Assembly (NCBI GenBank): GCA_030066475.1
Contig: JASJBO010000186.1
Location: 1 to 17,190, forward strand
Reading direction: 5' to 3'
Source: Myxococcota bacterium
Lineage (GTDB): Bacteria > Myxococcota_A > UBA9160 > PR03
DNA: 17,190 bases
Shown: one piece after another, positions 1-7,984 of the stretch
Numbering within the stretch: the first letter of the stretch is position 1
Layout: the number at the start of each line of letters is the position of its first letter
The notes under the pieces: model-generated
What the model was told of the DNA's origin: nothing
Databases searched by the model: none
Seen by the model: the letters and a program-made list of their open reading frames with translations, nothing else
Position numbers and translations under genes: made by a program

Positions 1-224
1 GCTCCCTTTGCACGCTCTCTGCCGGACCCGTGCCGCCGCGATCGGCACACTGGGCCCGCACACCTCTCGACCGGCGCCCGCTCGTTCGTCGCCAGCTGCC
101 AACCCATCGGCTGCACTGCGACGATCGGTCACACCGGGTGCCGGTCGGACCGTGAAGCTCGCATGACGCCCGTTCGGAACAGTCGGCTGTGCGAAGGTGT
201 CTCTTGATCGCAATCGCATCGCGA

Positions 225-239
225 GCCCCGTTCGGGGGC
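225..239 (-). terminator. Possible hairpin terminator after the DUF4239 gene
   Basis: A 5-bp stem (GCCCC at 225-229, GGGGC at 235-239) with a 5-nt loop lies about 30 nt past the stop codon of the minus-strand gene ending at 269. No T-run follows it on the minus strand, so this is a weak terminator call. The rest of 1-268 shows no gene or RNA I can support. Confidence 0.2.
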
Positions 240-268
240 GGTGCGCGACGCGACCGGACGGCCGGGTG

Positions 269-1120
269 TCAGCGCGCCTCGGGCGGTTTCTCGCGCTCGA
301 TCGCGGCCAGCTCGCCGCGCAGCGCCTCGAGCGCGTGCGCCTCGACGCTCCACAGCCCGCCGAACGGGTAGTCGAGGTCGAAGAGCGAGATGTAGAGCAC
401 ACTGATCGCGGCCGTGGTCATCCCGAAGAGGGTGGCCTCGAGGCGCAGCGCGCCGAGGTCGAGCAGCAGATAGCCGGCCAGGATGAGCGTCGAGAGCAGC
501 TCGATCCCGAACCAGTGGATGCGCGGGATGTGCCGCACGGCCACCGCCAGCCGCGAGCTGCGCGCTCGGGTCGCGGCGCGCAGCTCGTCGTGGATCGCGG
601 TGAGCGTGACGCGGTCCGTGGCGTCGCTCACGCCGTCCACCGAGACCTCGTTCAGCACGGGCACGATCTGGTAGAGCGTGGCGGCCGGATCCGGTGCGAG
701 CGAGCCCTCGGGCGGGAACTCGCGGGAGAGCAGGCGTTCGGTGTACTCGCGCAGGGTGCCCGCCACCACCTGGCGTTGGGTCCACGCCTTCAGCGTGTCA
801 CAGAGCAGCAGCACGTTGCGCAGGCTGCCGGCCTCGGCGGTCAGCTGCTGGCGCAGCTCGTCCTGCCGCGCGAAGCACTGCTGGAACGTGAAGCCGATGA
901 TCAGCGCGTAGACCACCCCGATCACGGTGAGGAAGGTGCCGATGCCCTCGGCGAGGTCGACGACGGCGCCCATCTCGTACAGCGATCGCACCGGCGTCGC
1001 CACGTATGGGAAGACCGCGAACGTGGCGACGCCCGTAGCGAGCGGCCAGGTGAACACCACCCACGGCCGGCTGCGCACCACCCGGTTCATCCACTTCTGC
1101 GGGGCGGAGAACGGATCCAC
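269..1120 (-). CDS. DUF4239 (bestrophin-like) integral membrane protein
   Basis: The 283-aa product has two N-terminal hydrophobic segments (about residues 24-40 and 60-80), a soluble middle region of about 120 residues rich in Arg and Glu, and two C-terminal segments (about 203-223 and 229-248). These are followed by FDLDYPFGG (247-255), the hallmark of the DUF4239 family, which is distantly related to bestrophin channels. The role is unknown; a cytoplasmic-membrane channel-like function is inferred only from family resemblance. I chose the GTG at 1118-1120 because GGAGGA at 1128-1133 lies 7 nt upstream; the in-frame ATG at 1088-1090 has no such site. It is divergently transcribed from the selenoprotein gene at 1268 and shows no operon partner. 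Family identity is fairly sure, function is not. Confidence 0.75.
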   Translation of the reverse strand: MDPFSAPQKWMNRVVRSRPWVVFTWPLATGVATFAVFPYVATPVRSLYEMGAVVDLAEGIGTFLTVIGVVYALIIGFTFQQCFARQDELRQQLTAEAGSLRNVLLLCDTLKAWTQRQVVAGTLREYTERLLSREFPPEGSLAPDPAATLYQIVPVLNEVSVDGVSDATDRVTLTAIHDELRAATRARSSRLAVAVRHIPRIHWFGIELLSTLILAGYLLLDLGALRLEATLFGMTTAAISVLYISLFDLDYPFGGLWSVEAHALEALRGELAAIEREKPPEAR

Positions 1121-1267
1121 GAGATCTTCCTCCGAGGCCGAAGGTATCGGAGAGCGCTGCGGCGGGCCGCCGGTGGCGCCCCTGCGCTCGCCAAGGATTA
1201 GCCTGCCTAAGCGCGCCCGGCCGTCCGATGGACTAGGCTCGGGGGGCCCGATCCGCCGGGGGCCGCG

Positions 1268-2458
1268 ATGACCCACTTCGCCTATGCATCCAGCGCCGAT
1301 CCGATTCGCGAGGACATCGCCGACGCGCACCGCCGCGAGTGGGAGCGCATCGCCCGTCCCGGCACGTGGCTCACCGGCGCGCAGCGCGTCGCGGTGGCCG
1401 ACGAGACCCGGCGGGCGCGCGACTGCGCGCTCTGCCGCGAGCGCAAGCAGGCGCTGTCGCCCTTCGCGGTCGAGGGGGAGCACGACCAGGGCGGCGTGCT
1501 GCCGGCGCCGATGGTCGATCAGATCCACCGCGTGACCACGGACGCCGCGCGGCTCAGCGAGACCTGGTACCGGTCGCTGATCGACGCGGGGCTGAGCCCC
1601 GAGGCATACGTCGAGGCGCTCGGCGTCGCGGTCTGCACGATCAGCATCGACGGCTTCCATCGCGCTCTCGGGCTGCCCCGCGAGCCCCTGCCCGAGCCGG
1701 TGGACGGCGAGCCGTCGCGCGTGCGACCCGACGGGGTCGTCGAAGGGGAGGCCTGGGTTCCGATCCGCGACGGTCGGTCGGTCGCCGCCGAGCACGGCGT
1801 CCCGGCCCGCCCGGCGCCGTACGTGATCCGCGCCCTGAGCCTGGTGCCCGCCGAGGTCGAGGCGTGGAGCGATCTCGCCGCGGCGCAGTATCTGAGCAAG
1901 GAACAGATGACGCGCTTCGACAAGGTGCGCGCCATCGACCGCTCGCAGATCGAGCTGGTCGCGGGACGCGTGTCCGCGCTCAACGAGTGCTTCTACTGAA
2001 CGAGCTCCCATGCGGTGATGCTCCGGGCGAGCATCGAGTACTCCGGGCGCGAGGCAGAGCTGGGCGGCATCGCCGAGGGGGCGAAGGCCGGGGACCTGGG
2101 CATCGAGCACGGCGAGCGCCTCACCGCCTTCGCCGACGCCGCGGTGACCGGAGATCCGGCCGAGCTCGCGACCGCTCGCGACGCGCTCCGCGAGGCGGCC
2201 GGCTCGGCCGTCGTGGTCGACGCGGCGGGGGTGATCGGGAACTTCCAGCGGATGGTGCGCATCGCCGACGGCACGGGCATTCCGCTCGACGGGCTGGTCG
2301 ACACGATGTCGGCCGACATCCGCGAAGACCTCGGCCTCGAGCGCTTCGAGAGCCGGCGTCTGACGCCGCGGGGCGCCCTGGCCCGAGGGCTCGGCCCGGT
2401 CGCGCGATGGGTCGCGAAGACGGGCCTGCGGATTGCGGGCCGGCGCGCGCGCAGCTGA
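1268..2458 (+). CDS. AhpD-like selenoprotein with an in-frame TGA (Sec)
   Basis: The frame opening at ATG 1268 meets TGA at 1997-1999 and then stays open to TGA 2456-2458, giving 396 residues if the first TGA is read as selenocysteine (U244). Residues 241-248 read C-F-Y-U-T-S-S-H and match the CxxCxxxH redox motif of the AhpD/carboxymuconolactone decarboxylase fold. The preceding ELVAGRVSALNE and the following AVMLRASIEYSGREAEL continue the typical AhpD helices, so the sequence after TGA is plainly the same domain. TGA replaces the second redox Cys, forming a CxxU pair. The N-terminal ~200 residues are a second, less recognisable part with a CALC pair near residue 54. Expected role: thiol/selenol peroxidase or disulfide reductase, probably cytoplasmic since no signal peptide is seen. 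The ATG has only a G-rich, weak ribosome-binding site. Read conventionally, it would be a 243-aa protein cut off inside its active site. Confidence 0.82.
1997..2036 (+). promoter_or_regulatory. Sec UGA codon and candidate bacterial SECIS element
   Basis: UGA at 1997-1999 is followed by a stem-loop whose upper stem pairs 2016-2023 with 2029-2036: six Watson-Crick pairs (AUGCUC with GAGCAU), one G-C pair and one U-G wobble. The 5-nt apical loop CGGGC is at 2024-2028. The loop starts 24 nt after the UGA and has a G in its first two bases. As I recall the bacterial SECIS model, both features fall within the accepted range for SelB-dependent recoding. The sequence is GC-rich, so a hairpin alone is weak evidence; its position behind a TGA in a Cys site makes it meaningful. 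Confidence 0.55.
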
Positions 2459-2492
2459 CACCAGGAACGTTCGAGCTCGAGGAGAGCATTCG

Positions 2493-3263
2493 ATGCCGGT
2501 CGATCCGAGCGCCGCTCGGGCGACCCGGTCGTCTGGATTCGTCAGAGGATATCTCGATGTGCTTTCCTCTAGGATCAGGGGGAAGCGCCGGGTGTCGCTC
2601 CGGGAGGCGGGGAAGCAGCGGAGGCGCGAGCAGATCCTGGCCGCGGCGGAGGCGTTGATCCGCAGGCAGGGGAGCGTCGGCTTCTCGATGCGGGACCTCG
2701 CCAAGCAGGCGGGCGTGGCCTTCGTGACGCCCTTCAACCTGTTCGAGAGCAAGGGTGGGGTCATCGCGGCGCTGCTCGAGGAGCGGCTCCGGGCCCAGCG
2801 CGAGCGGCTGATCCCCGCCCACGAGGGCGAGGATCCGATCGACCGCGTCTTCGATCTGGCGACGCTCGCGAGCCGGGCCTACGCCGCCGACGCCGAGCTG
2901 CACCGCCCGCTGCTGCGTGCGCTGCCCGGCATCGAGGACTTCGACGCGTCCCGCGTGTTCGCCCTGGCCACGGCGCTGTGGCGACTCGCGCTCCGCGACG
3001 CGGAGGACGCCGGGATGATCGAGGCCGACCGGGACCTCGACCTGCTCGCGCGCACCCTGCACATCACCTTCCGCGGGGCCATCGGGCTCTGGGCGTCCGG
3101 CGAGATCGACACGCGAGAGCTCGAACGCCAGGCCCGGTACGGAGCCGGCGTCTGCATCCTGGGCGTCTTGACGGGCGAGCACCGGGAGCGCGTCGCCGAG
3201 CGACTGCGCGCGATCGAGCGCGGGCGTCCCGAAGCGACGCACCCGGTGAGGAGACGATGCTGA
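2493..3263 (+). CDS. TetR/AcrR-family transcriptional regulator
   Basis: The 256-aa protein carries a TetR DNA-binding domain at about residues 42-90: KQRRREQILAAAEALI, then SMRDLAKQAGVAFVTPFNLF, the usual helix-turn-helix followed by an aromatic-rich turn and a SKGGV segment. The rest is the helical ligand-binding and dimerisation part. The ATG at 2493 has GAGGAG at 2479-2484, 8 nt upstream. An in-frame GTG at 2592 would give a more standard N-terminus, because about 30 residues before the HTH are unusual for the family, so the true start is open. It begins 34 nt after the selenoprotein stop and could share its transcript. It converges on the acyl-CoA ligase operon. Ligand and targets cannot be read from the sequence. 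Confidence 0.82.
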   Translation: MPVDPSAARATRSSGFVRGYLDVLSSRIRGKRRVSLREAGKQRRREQILAAAEALIRRQGSVGFSMRDLAKQAGVAFVTPFNLFESKGGVIAALLEERLRAQRERLIPAHEGEDPIDRVFDLATLASRAYAADAELHRPLLRALPGIEDFDASRVFALATALWRLALRDAEDAGMIEADRDLDLLARTLHITFRGAIGLWASGEIDTRELERQARYGAGVCILGVLTGEHRERVAERLRAIERGRPEATHPVRRRC

Positions 3264-3277
3264 GGCGGCTCCGCCGC

Positions 3278-3295
3278 GTCTTCCGCGGAGAAGAC
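3278..3295. terminator. Hairpin between convergent genes
   Basis: GTCTTC at 3278-3283 pairs with GAAGAC at 3290-3295 around a 6-nt loop, in the 35-nt gap between the convergent TetR and acyl-CoA ligase genes. An overlapping alternative stem (3274-3278 with 3284-3288) competes with it. The position suits a bidirectional terminator, but there is no T-tract. Confidence 0.3.
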
Positions 3296-3298
3296 CCG

Positions 3299-4921
3299 CT
3301 ACCTCGAGTCGCTCCCGCCGGCGCGGGCCGACGCGCCCAGCTTCGTGGTCGTCTTCTTCGACGATCTCGGCTGGGCCCAGAACTGCTGGCGCAGCGCCTT
3401 CTTGTCGGGCTTGCCGAGCGCCGAGAGCGGGATCGCGTCCACGACGTCCACGCTCTTGGGCGCCTGCACCGAGCCCTTCGCCTGCTTGACCAGCGCCTGG
3501 ATCGCCGCTGCATCGACCGTCTCGCCCGGCCGCGGCACGATCACGGCCTTCACCGCCTCGCCCCAGCGCTCGTCCGGCACGCCGATCACCGCCACCTGCG
3601 CCACCGACGGGTGCGCCGCGATCACGTCCTCGATCTCGCGCGGGAAGACGTTGAAGCCGCCGGTGATGATCATGTCCTTCTTGCGGTCCACGATGTAGAG
3701 GAAGCCGTCCTCGTCGAGGCGGCCGACGTCGCCGGTGTGGAGCCAGCCGCCGGCGAGCGCCTCGGCCGTCTGCTCCGGGAGCCCCCGGTAGCCCAGCATC
3801 ACGAGCGGACCGCGCACGCAGATCTCGCCCGGCTCGCCGGGCGGCACGGGCTGGTTGTCGTCGTCGAGCAGGGCGAGTCGCACCCACGGTGTGGGTCGCC
3901 CGCACGAGGCGAGCCGTTCGGGGTGGGCCAGGTCGTGGTCCGCCTTCTTGAGGTGCGCGAGCACCATCGGCGCCTCGCTCTGCCCGTAGCACTGGAAGAA
4001 GATCGGCCCCCACTTCTCGATGCCCTCGGCGAGCCGGGTGGGGCTCATCGCCGAGGCGCCGTAGAAGACGGTCTCGAGGCTCGAGAGGTCGGCCGTCTTC
4101 GCCCGCTCCGAGTCCATCAGCACGTAGATCATCACCGGCACCAGGAACGTGCAGGTGATGCGGTGCTGCTCGATCATCCCGAAGAACTCGTCCGGCGAGA
4201 AGCCGGCCATGGCGTAGAGCGCGCCGCCCTTCTGCAGCGTGGGCACGAACATCGCGGCGGCTGCGTGCGAGAGCGGTGTGGCGACGAGCATCCGGATCTC
4301 GTCCGGGAACTCCCACTCCGCGGCCTGGATCATCGTCATGGCCGCCGCCGTGCGCGCCGCGGCCATCACGCCCTTCGGCTTGCCCGTGGTGCCGCCGGTG
4401 TAGACGAGCGAGCTGACCGCGTCGGGATCGAGCTCCGCGGCCACGAGCGGCGCCGGCGTGAACCGGTCGGCGAGCGCGCCGTAGTCCTCCCCGTGCTCGC
4501 AGGGCCCGAAGGCGAGCAGGTTCTTCAAGGTGGGCACCTTCTCTGCCAGCTCGCGCGCGCGCTCCCCGAACACGGTCGGGTCGAACACCAGCGTCTCGAT
4601 CTCCGCGTCGTTGCAGACGTAGGCGTGATCGTCCAGCGAGCCGAGCGGGTGGAGCGGCGTGCCGCGGCAGCCCGCCACCATCATCGCCGCCATGTTGAAC
4701 AGCACCTCGGGGCGGTTCGCCGACAGGACCGCGATCGGCGAGCCCTGGCCCACGCCCTTCGAGGCGAGCACCTGGATGAACTGGCTGGTGCGCTCGCGCA
4801 CCTCCCGGTACGAGGCCACCGTCTCGCCCAGGAACAGGCAGGGACGGTGGTCGTAGCGCCCGAGCCCGTCGACGACGAGCTGGCCCATGAGGGGCGCGTG
4901 GTACAGGGGATCGGAGCTCAT
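3299..4921 (-). CDS. ANL-superfamily acyl-CoA synthetase (acid:CoA ligase)
   Basis: The 540-aa protein has the adenylate-forming enzyme motifs in order: A3 phosphate loop YTGGTTGKPKG (174-184), A5 YGQSEA (312-317), A7 GWLHTGD (392-398), the A8 hinge DRKKDMIITGGFNVFPREIE (412-431), and the A10 catalytic lysine in LSALGKPDKK (K504). It should activate a carboxylic acid to its acyl-CoA via an acyl-AMP. The substrate (fatty, aromatic or terpenoid acid) cannot be decided. Length is normal except for a tail after about residue 516 rich in Ser, Lys, Thr and Arg, beyond the usual C-terminal end. The ATG at 4919-4921 has AGAGGA about 8 nt upstream. It is the last gene of a three-gene minus-strand operon, 12 nt after the DUF2855 gene, so it likely primes the substrate for that pathway. 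Confidence 0.9.
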   Translation of the reverse strand: MSSDPLYHAPLMGQLVVDGLGRYDHRPCLFLGETVASYREVRERTSQFIQVLASKGVGQGSPIAVLSANRPEVLFNMAAMMVAGCRGTPLHPLGSLDDHAYVCNDAEIETLVFDPTVFGERARELAEKVPTLKNLLAFGPCEHGEDYGALADRFTPAPLVAAELDPDAVSSLVYTGGTTGKPKGVMAAARTAAAMTMIQAAEWEFPDEIRMLVATPLSHAAAAMFVPTLQKGGALYAMAGFSPDEFFGMIEQHRITCTFLVPVMIYVLMDSERAKTADLSSLETVFYGASAMSPTRLAEGIEKWGPIFFQCYGQSEAPMVLAHLKKADHDLAHPERLASCGRPTPWVRLALLDDDNQPVPPGEPGEICVRGPLVMLGYRGLPEQTAEALAGGWLHTGDVGRLDEDGFLYIVDRKKDMIITGGFNVFPREIEDVIAAHPSVAQVAVIGVPDERWGEAVKAVIVPRPGETVDAAAIQALVKQAKGSVQAPKSVDVVDAIPLSALGKPDKKALRQQFWAQPRSSKKTTTKLGASARAGGSDSR

Positions 4922-4933
4922 GCGGCGTTCCTC

Positions 4934-6028
4934 TCAATCTCCGTTCCAGAGCGAGAGCACGTGGCCGTGCTGCGGCTCGGTGCGCCCCGCCAGCGTGTCC
5001 TCGTAGACGCGCACGACGGCCTCCCGCCCGGCGCCGCGCTGCACCTGGAGCCAGCTCTCGCTGAAGGCGCGGAAGCCGGACCAGGCGGCTCCCAGCCGGC
5101 GCTGCAGCTCGGCCGGCCCCCAGTCGGCGGCGCGCTTCTGGATCTGCCCCGGCGCGAAGAAGAACTCCGGCTGCGGGCCCGGCAGGGCCTCGTCGACGTC
5201 GCCCGTCCGGTCCCAGTGCGTGGCGCCGATCGTGCACGAGTGCTTCAGCTGGCCGCCGAAGTGCTCGTGGACCCGGCGGCGCACCGCGCCGTTGCCCGCC
5301 ATGTCCACGTAGACGGTGGGGACGGCGGCGTCGAGGCGGTCGACCTCGTCGTAGGTCACGACCCGGTCGTAGCAGCCGAGCTTGCGCACGAACTCGAGGT
5401 TGCGCGCGGAGGTGAGCCCCACCGCGTGGGCACGCCCCCCGGTCGAGACCAGGTGCCCCAGGGCGATCGAGGTCTTGCTCGACGCGCTCGAGATCAGCAC
5501 CGCCTGCTCGCCGAAGCCCTCGGCGGCGAGGAAGTCGTCGGCCAGGAACGAGGTCATGAACAGGCCGCGCATCAGCATGAGCGCGTCCTCGTGGTCGGCC
5601 TCCCAGAGCGCGTCGCCTTCGGTCGGGCTGTACTGGTTGTAGGCCGGTGCGATGCCCTCGCGGTGCGCGGCGCCGTCGGTGATGCCGGCCGGGCTCGCGG
5701 CGCTCGGCTCGATCACGAGATAGCGCGACATCGGATAGAACCCGAAGCAGCGCGTGCCCACCGCGACGCCGGGATGCTTCGAGTCGACCACGTCGGCGAA
5801 GCCCATCGTCGGGAGGCGACCCCAGCCCTCGGGCGCAGGGAAGAAGCGCCAGTAGCCGATCAGGTCGCCGGCCAGCGCGTAGGAGATGTTGTTCGCCGTG
5901 AAGGCGAAGCGGTCGACGCGGAACAGCACCTGCCCGTCGCCCAGCTCCGGCGCGGGCGCGTCGTCGAAGCGGTGCTGCTTCCAGTCCGTCTTGTGCACCA
6001 GGAAGTCGAGGCCGGCGGGGTGTGTCAT
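4934..6028 (-). CDS. DUF2855 family protein
   Basis: The 364-aa protein matches the DUF2855 family, which resembles medium-chain dehydrogenase/reductases. An N-terminal half contains FAFTANNISYALAGDLIGYW (42-61) and PTMGFADVVDSKHPGVAVG (73-91). A Rossmann-like half contains LISSASSKTSIALGHLV (178-194), where a nucleotide-binding loop would be. No zinc-binding cysteine set of classical alcohol dehydrogenases is seen. The family has no firm function that I know; a reductase or dehydrogenase acting on a CoA ester or related ketone is inferred only from the fold and neighbours. The ATG has AAGGAG 6 nt upstream. It starts 16 nt after the GST-like gene and ends 12 nt before the ligase, so all three are almost surely cotranscribed. 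Confidence 0.82.
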   Translation of the reverse strand: MTHPAGLDFLVHKTDWKQHRFDDAPAPELGDGQVLFRVDRFAFTANNISYALAGDLIGYWRFFPAPEGWGRLPTMGFADVVDSKHPGVAVGTRCFGFYPMSRYLVIEPSAASPAGITDGAAHREGIAPAYNQYSPTEGDALWEADHEDALMLMRGLFMTSFLADDFLAAEGFGEQAVLISSASSKTSIALGHLVSTGGRAHAVGLTSARNLEFVRKLGCYDRVVTYDEVDRLDAAVPTVYVDMAGNGAVRRRVHEHFGGQLKHSCTIGATHWDRTGDVDEALPGPQPEFFFAPGQIQKRAADWGPAELQRRLGAAWSGFRAFSESWLQVQRGAGREAVVRVYEDTLAGRTEPQHGHVLSLWNGD

Positions 6029-6044
6029 GGCGTCTCCTTCGGGT

Positions 6045-7133
6045 CTAGTCGGTCTCGAGCACCAGCCGGAAGTCGCGCCGGGCGATCCGGTGGCGGGGCT
6101 CGTGGGCGAGCACCGGCTCCCAGCCGGTGCCGGCCACCGCCTCGTCCACGCGCTTGCGCGCCGCCGGCTCGAGGCCGCGGTAGTCGTCGAGCACGCGCTG
6201 CGCGAGGAACGGCAGGTAGCTGCCGGCGAAGCGCACGAGGGGCAGGCCGCGCAGGCGGGTCTCGATCTGGCCGACCGCCCTCGGCAGCGGCCCGTCGTCG
6301 CGGGGCGCGCCGTCGGCCCAGCGCTCGAACACGGCGAGGCCCTCGAGCAGCGACGGCACGGCGTCCCGGCCCATCACGCCGAGCGCTTCGCGCAGGGTCG
6401 GGGCCAGCGCGTCGTCGGCCAGCCACTCGCCCTGCGCGGGGGCGTTCGGGTGGTTGCAGCGCTCGATCCAGCCCACCACGGGACGCGCGGTCTCGAGCAG
6501 CAGCTTGCGCGACACCAGGTCGGTGAAGAGGTGACCGTCGAGCGGCCCCATCAGGGCGCAGTCCGCGAAGGACATGCGCCCGCCCAGCAGGTAGGGGTGG
6601 GCGCGGAAGTGGGTCGAGAGCGCGTCGAGCAGGTCGCGCGTGTGCGCCTCGATGGCCGGGGCGTTGTCGTCGGTGGCGCCCAGCGCGAGGCGGGCCTGCG
6701 CCATGCGCGCGGCGGCGGCCGTGCCGACCTCCTCGCTGCCCACCATGGCGATGAAGCGGGCGCGCGCCGACGACTCGCCGAGCTCGCTGCCCCAGCGGTA
6801 GTGCATGGCCGGGATCAGGGCGAACTCGTCGGTGTAGAGCTCCACCAGGTGCGCCGCGATGCGCTGCGCGGGCGTCGCCGGGAAGAGCGGCGGCTCGGGG
6901 TGGCGCGCCTCGAGGCGGTCGTAGATGTCGGTCGAGTCCTGCCAGGTCTCGTCGTCGGGCGTGATCAGCATCGGGATGAAGGTCAGACCCGTGCGCTCGC
7001 GGATCAGGCGGTAGTCCGCGTGCACCTCGTCGACCCACAGCCGCTTGTAGCGCAGCGCCGGACGGACCTTGGCGGAGAAGTAGGAGACCTCGAAGGCGTG
7101 GAAGACGTAGGGTCGAGCCGGGGACGCGCTCAC
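6045..7133 (-). CDS. Glutathione S-transferase-like protein with long C-terminal extension
   Basis: The N-terminal ~85 residues form a GST thioredoxin-like domain: FEVSYFSAKVRPALRYK (14-30) with Ser20 in the catalytic-serine area, FIPMLITPD with the cis-Pro loop (52-60), and QDSTDI (65-70), the glutathione gamma-Glu-binding segment. A helical C-terminal domain follows, with the capping motif GGRMSFADCALMGPLDG. At 362 aa it is about 130-150 residues longer than a usual GST, so it has an extra helical part. The GTG at 7131-7133 is preferred because AGGAGG at 7138-7143 is just upstream; the in-frame ATG at 7178 would place this ribosome site inside the gene. It leads the minus-strand operon with DUF2855 and acyl-CoA ligase genes. 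Glutathione-dependent isomerisation, ring opening or detoxification of a pathway intermediate is plausible but unproven. Confidence 0.8.
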   Translation of the reverse strand: MSASPARPYVFHAFEVSYFSAKVRPALRYKRLWVDEVHADYRLIRERTGLTFIPMLITPDDETWQDSTDIYDRLEARHPEPPLFPATPAQRIAAHLVELYTDEFALIPAMHYRWGSELGESSARARFIAMVGSEEVGTAAAARMAQARLALGATDDNAPAIEAHTRDLLDALSTHFRAHPYLLGGRMSFADCALMGPLDGHLFTDLVSRKLLLETARPVVGWIERCNHPNAPAQGEWLADDALAPTLREALGVMGRDAVPSLLEGLAVFERWADGAPRDDGPLPRAVGQIETRLRGLPLVRFAGSYLPFLAQRVLDDYRGLEPAARKRVDEAVAGTGWEPVLAHEPRHRIARRDFRLVLETD

Positions 7134-7240
7134 GGTCCCTCCTCTTCCGGCAAGCAATTTCGGCACCCATTGTGCCATGATCTCGGTGGTGTGCCCAAAC
7201 GCGGGCCCGGACGCGCATCCGGGTCCTGGAGGAGCGCGCC
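7134..7240. promoter_or_regulatory. Divergent intergenic region with an inverted repeat
   Basis: This 107-bp gap separates the minus-strand GST/DUF2855/ligase operon from the plus-strand NIPSNAP/SDR operon, so both promoters should lie here. It contains a perfect inverted repeat GGCAC-N5-GTGCC at 7162-7176, a good candidate operator for a dimeric regulator. A second GTGCC occurs nearby on the right (about 7191-7195). No convincing -35/-10 pair was found for either direction. Confidence 0.4.
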
Positions 7241-7885
7241 ATGATCTATACCAAGGACCACTTCAACCTCGACCCCGCGAGTCCCGCCACGCGCGACCGC
7301 TTCGTGGCCGCCGCGACCGAGGCCCTGCTTCCCGCGAGTGGTGCACACGGAGCCCGGCCGGTGGGCGCCTGGTTCTGCCACGAGGAGTGGTTCTCGCAGG
7401 TCGTGCACGTCACGGGTTTCGAGAGCCTCGCGGCCTACCTGTCCTACCGCGAGGCCGCCGCCGCCGACGGCGCGCTGGCCAAGGCCCACGCCGAGCTGGC
7501 CGCGCTCGCGCCCGAGCGGCGCACCGAGCTGCTCGAGCCGCTGGGCCCGGTGCCGGAGACGACCCTCGAGGCCGCCATCGAGGCCTCGGTCGCCCAGCCC
7601 GCCGGCGTCTACAGCTTCGCGATCCTCGAGGTGGCGCCCGGCTGCATGGACCGGTTCCGGGCGCTGCTCGGCGCGGCGGCCGGCGGTCTGCCCATCCTGG
7701 CGTCGTGGCGCGACGTGGGTGGCAATCCCGACCGCGTGATCGACCTGTGGCGCGGCGACACCGGGCGCGCCGGCTACGCGCCGTCGAACGAGCAGATGGA
7801 GGCCTTCTTCGGCCCCCTGCGCGAGGTCGCGCCGCGCGAGCGCATGGTGCGACTGCACGCGCTGCCGTACTCGCCGCTTCGCTAG
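7241..7885 (+). CDS. NIPSNAP/EthD-like dimeric alpha-beta barrel protein
   Basis: The 214-aa product looks like two ferredoxin-like alpha/beta repeats. The first spans about residues 1-105 and contains GAWFCHEEWFSQVVHVTGFESLAAY-type strands and helices. The second spans about 118-214 and contains YSFAILEVAPGCMDRFRALL, then SWRDVGGNPDRVIDLWRG and a C-terminal MVRLHALPYSPLR strand. This layout and the DLWR motif resemble the NIPSNAP/EthD dimeric alpha-beta barrel group, whose members are small binding or auxiliary proteins and occasional oxygenases in catabolic clusters. No metal site or catalytic residue set is obvious. The ATG has GGAGGAG 6 nt upstream, a strong site. It is first in the plus-strand operon and divergent from the GST gene, implying the same pathway. 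Domain assignment is moderate; function is open. Confidence 0.62.
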   Translation: MIYTKDHFNLDPASPATRDRFVAAATEALLPASGAHGARPVGAWFCHEEWFSQVVHVTGFESLAAYLSYREAAAADGALAKAHAELAALAPERRTELLEPLGPVPETTLEAAIEASVAQPAGVYSFAILEVAPGCMDRFRALLGAAAGGLPILASWRDVGGNPDRVIDLWRGDTGRAGYAPSNEQMEAFFGPLREVAPRERMVRLHALPYSPLR

Positions 7886-7897
7886 AGCGGGCGCGCT

Positions 7898-7917
7898 GCC
7901 GCGCCACGTGGCGCGGC
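7898..7917. repeat. 20-bp perfect palindrome after the NIPSNAP-like gene
   Basis: The 20-bp sequence centred on CACGTG is identical to its own reverse complement and lies 12 nt after the stop at 7885. In RNA it would make a strong GC hairpin with a 4-nt loop. It may attenuate or stabilise the transcript between the first gene and the SDR gene, or act as a protein-binding site. There is no T-tract, so a classical terminator is not supported. Confidence 0.5.
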
Positions 7918-7984
7918 GCGGGGAGCGCGCCATCCTACGCGCCGGCCGGCGACGACCACCGGGCGCAGAGCCCAGAGGAGCCCC

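Noticed and set aside
1..268. Possible tRNA or small RNA at the left edge
   Set aside because: I looked for a T-loop and acceptor stem in both directions; only short GC hairpins and ATCGC-type repeats around 208-223 appear.
1997..1999. TGA as a sequencing error or nonsense mutation in an AhpD-like gene
   Set aside because: Possible, as TGC to TGA is one base. But the TGA falls exactly at a redox Cys position, the downstream frame is intact for 152 codons, and a fitting stem-loop follows, which favours Sec. Recoding of TGA to Trp or Gly is excluded because TGA ends neighbouring genes.
269..2764. Very long minus-strand open frame of 831 codons
   Set aside because: Only its last 283 codons (from GTG 1120) read as a protein with DUF4239 features; the rest is antisense to the selenoprotein gene and is Arg/Ala-rich frame noise of high-GC DNA.
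2121..6526. Open frames of more than 1000 codons on both strands
   Set aside because: They are off-frame or antisense shadows of the acyl-CoA ligase, DUF2855, GST and TetR genes, with compositions dominated by Arg, Ala, His and Gly and no domain motifs.
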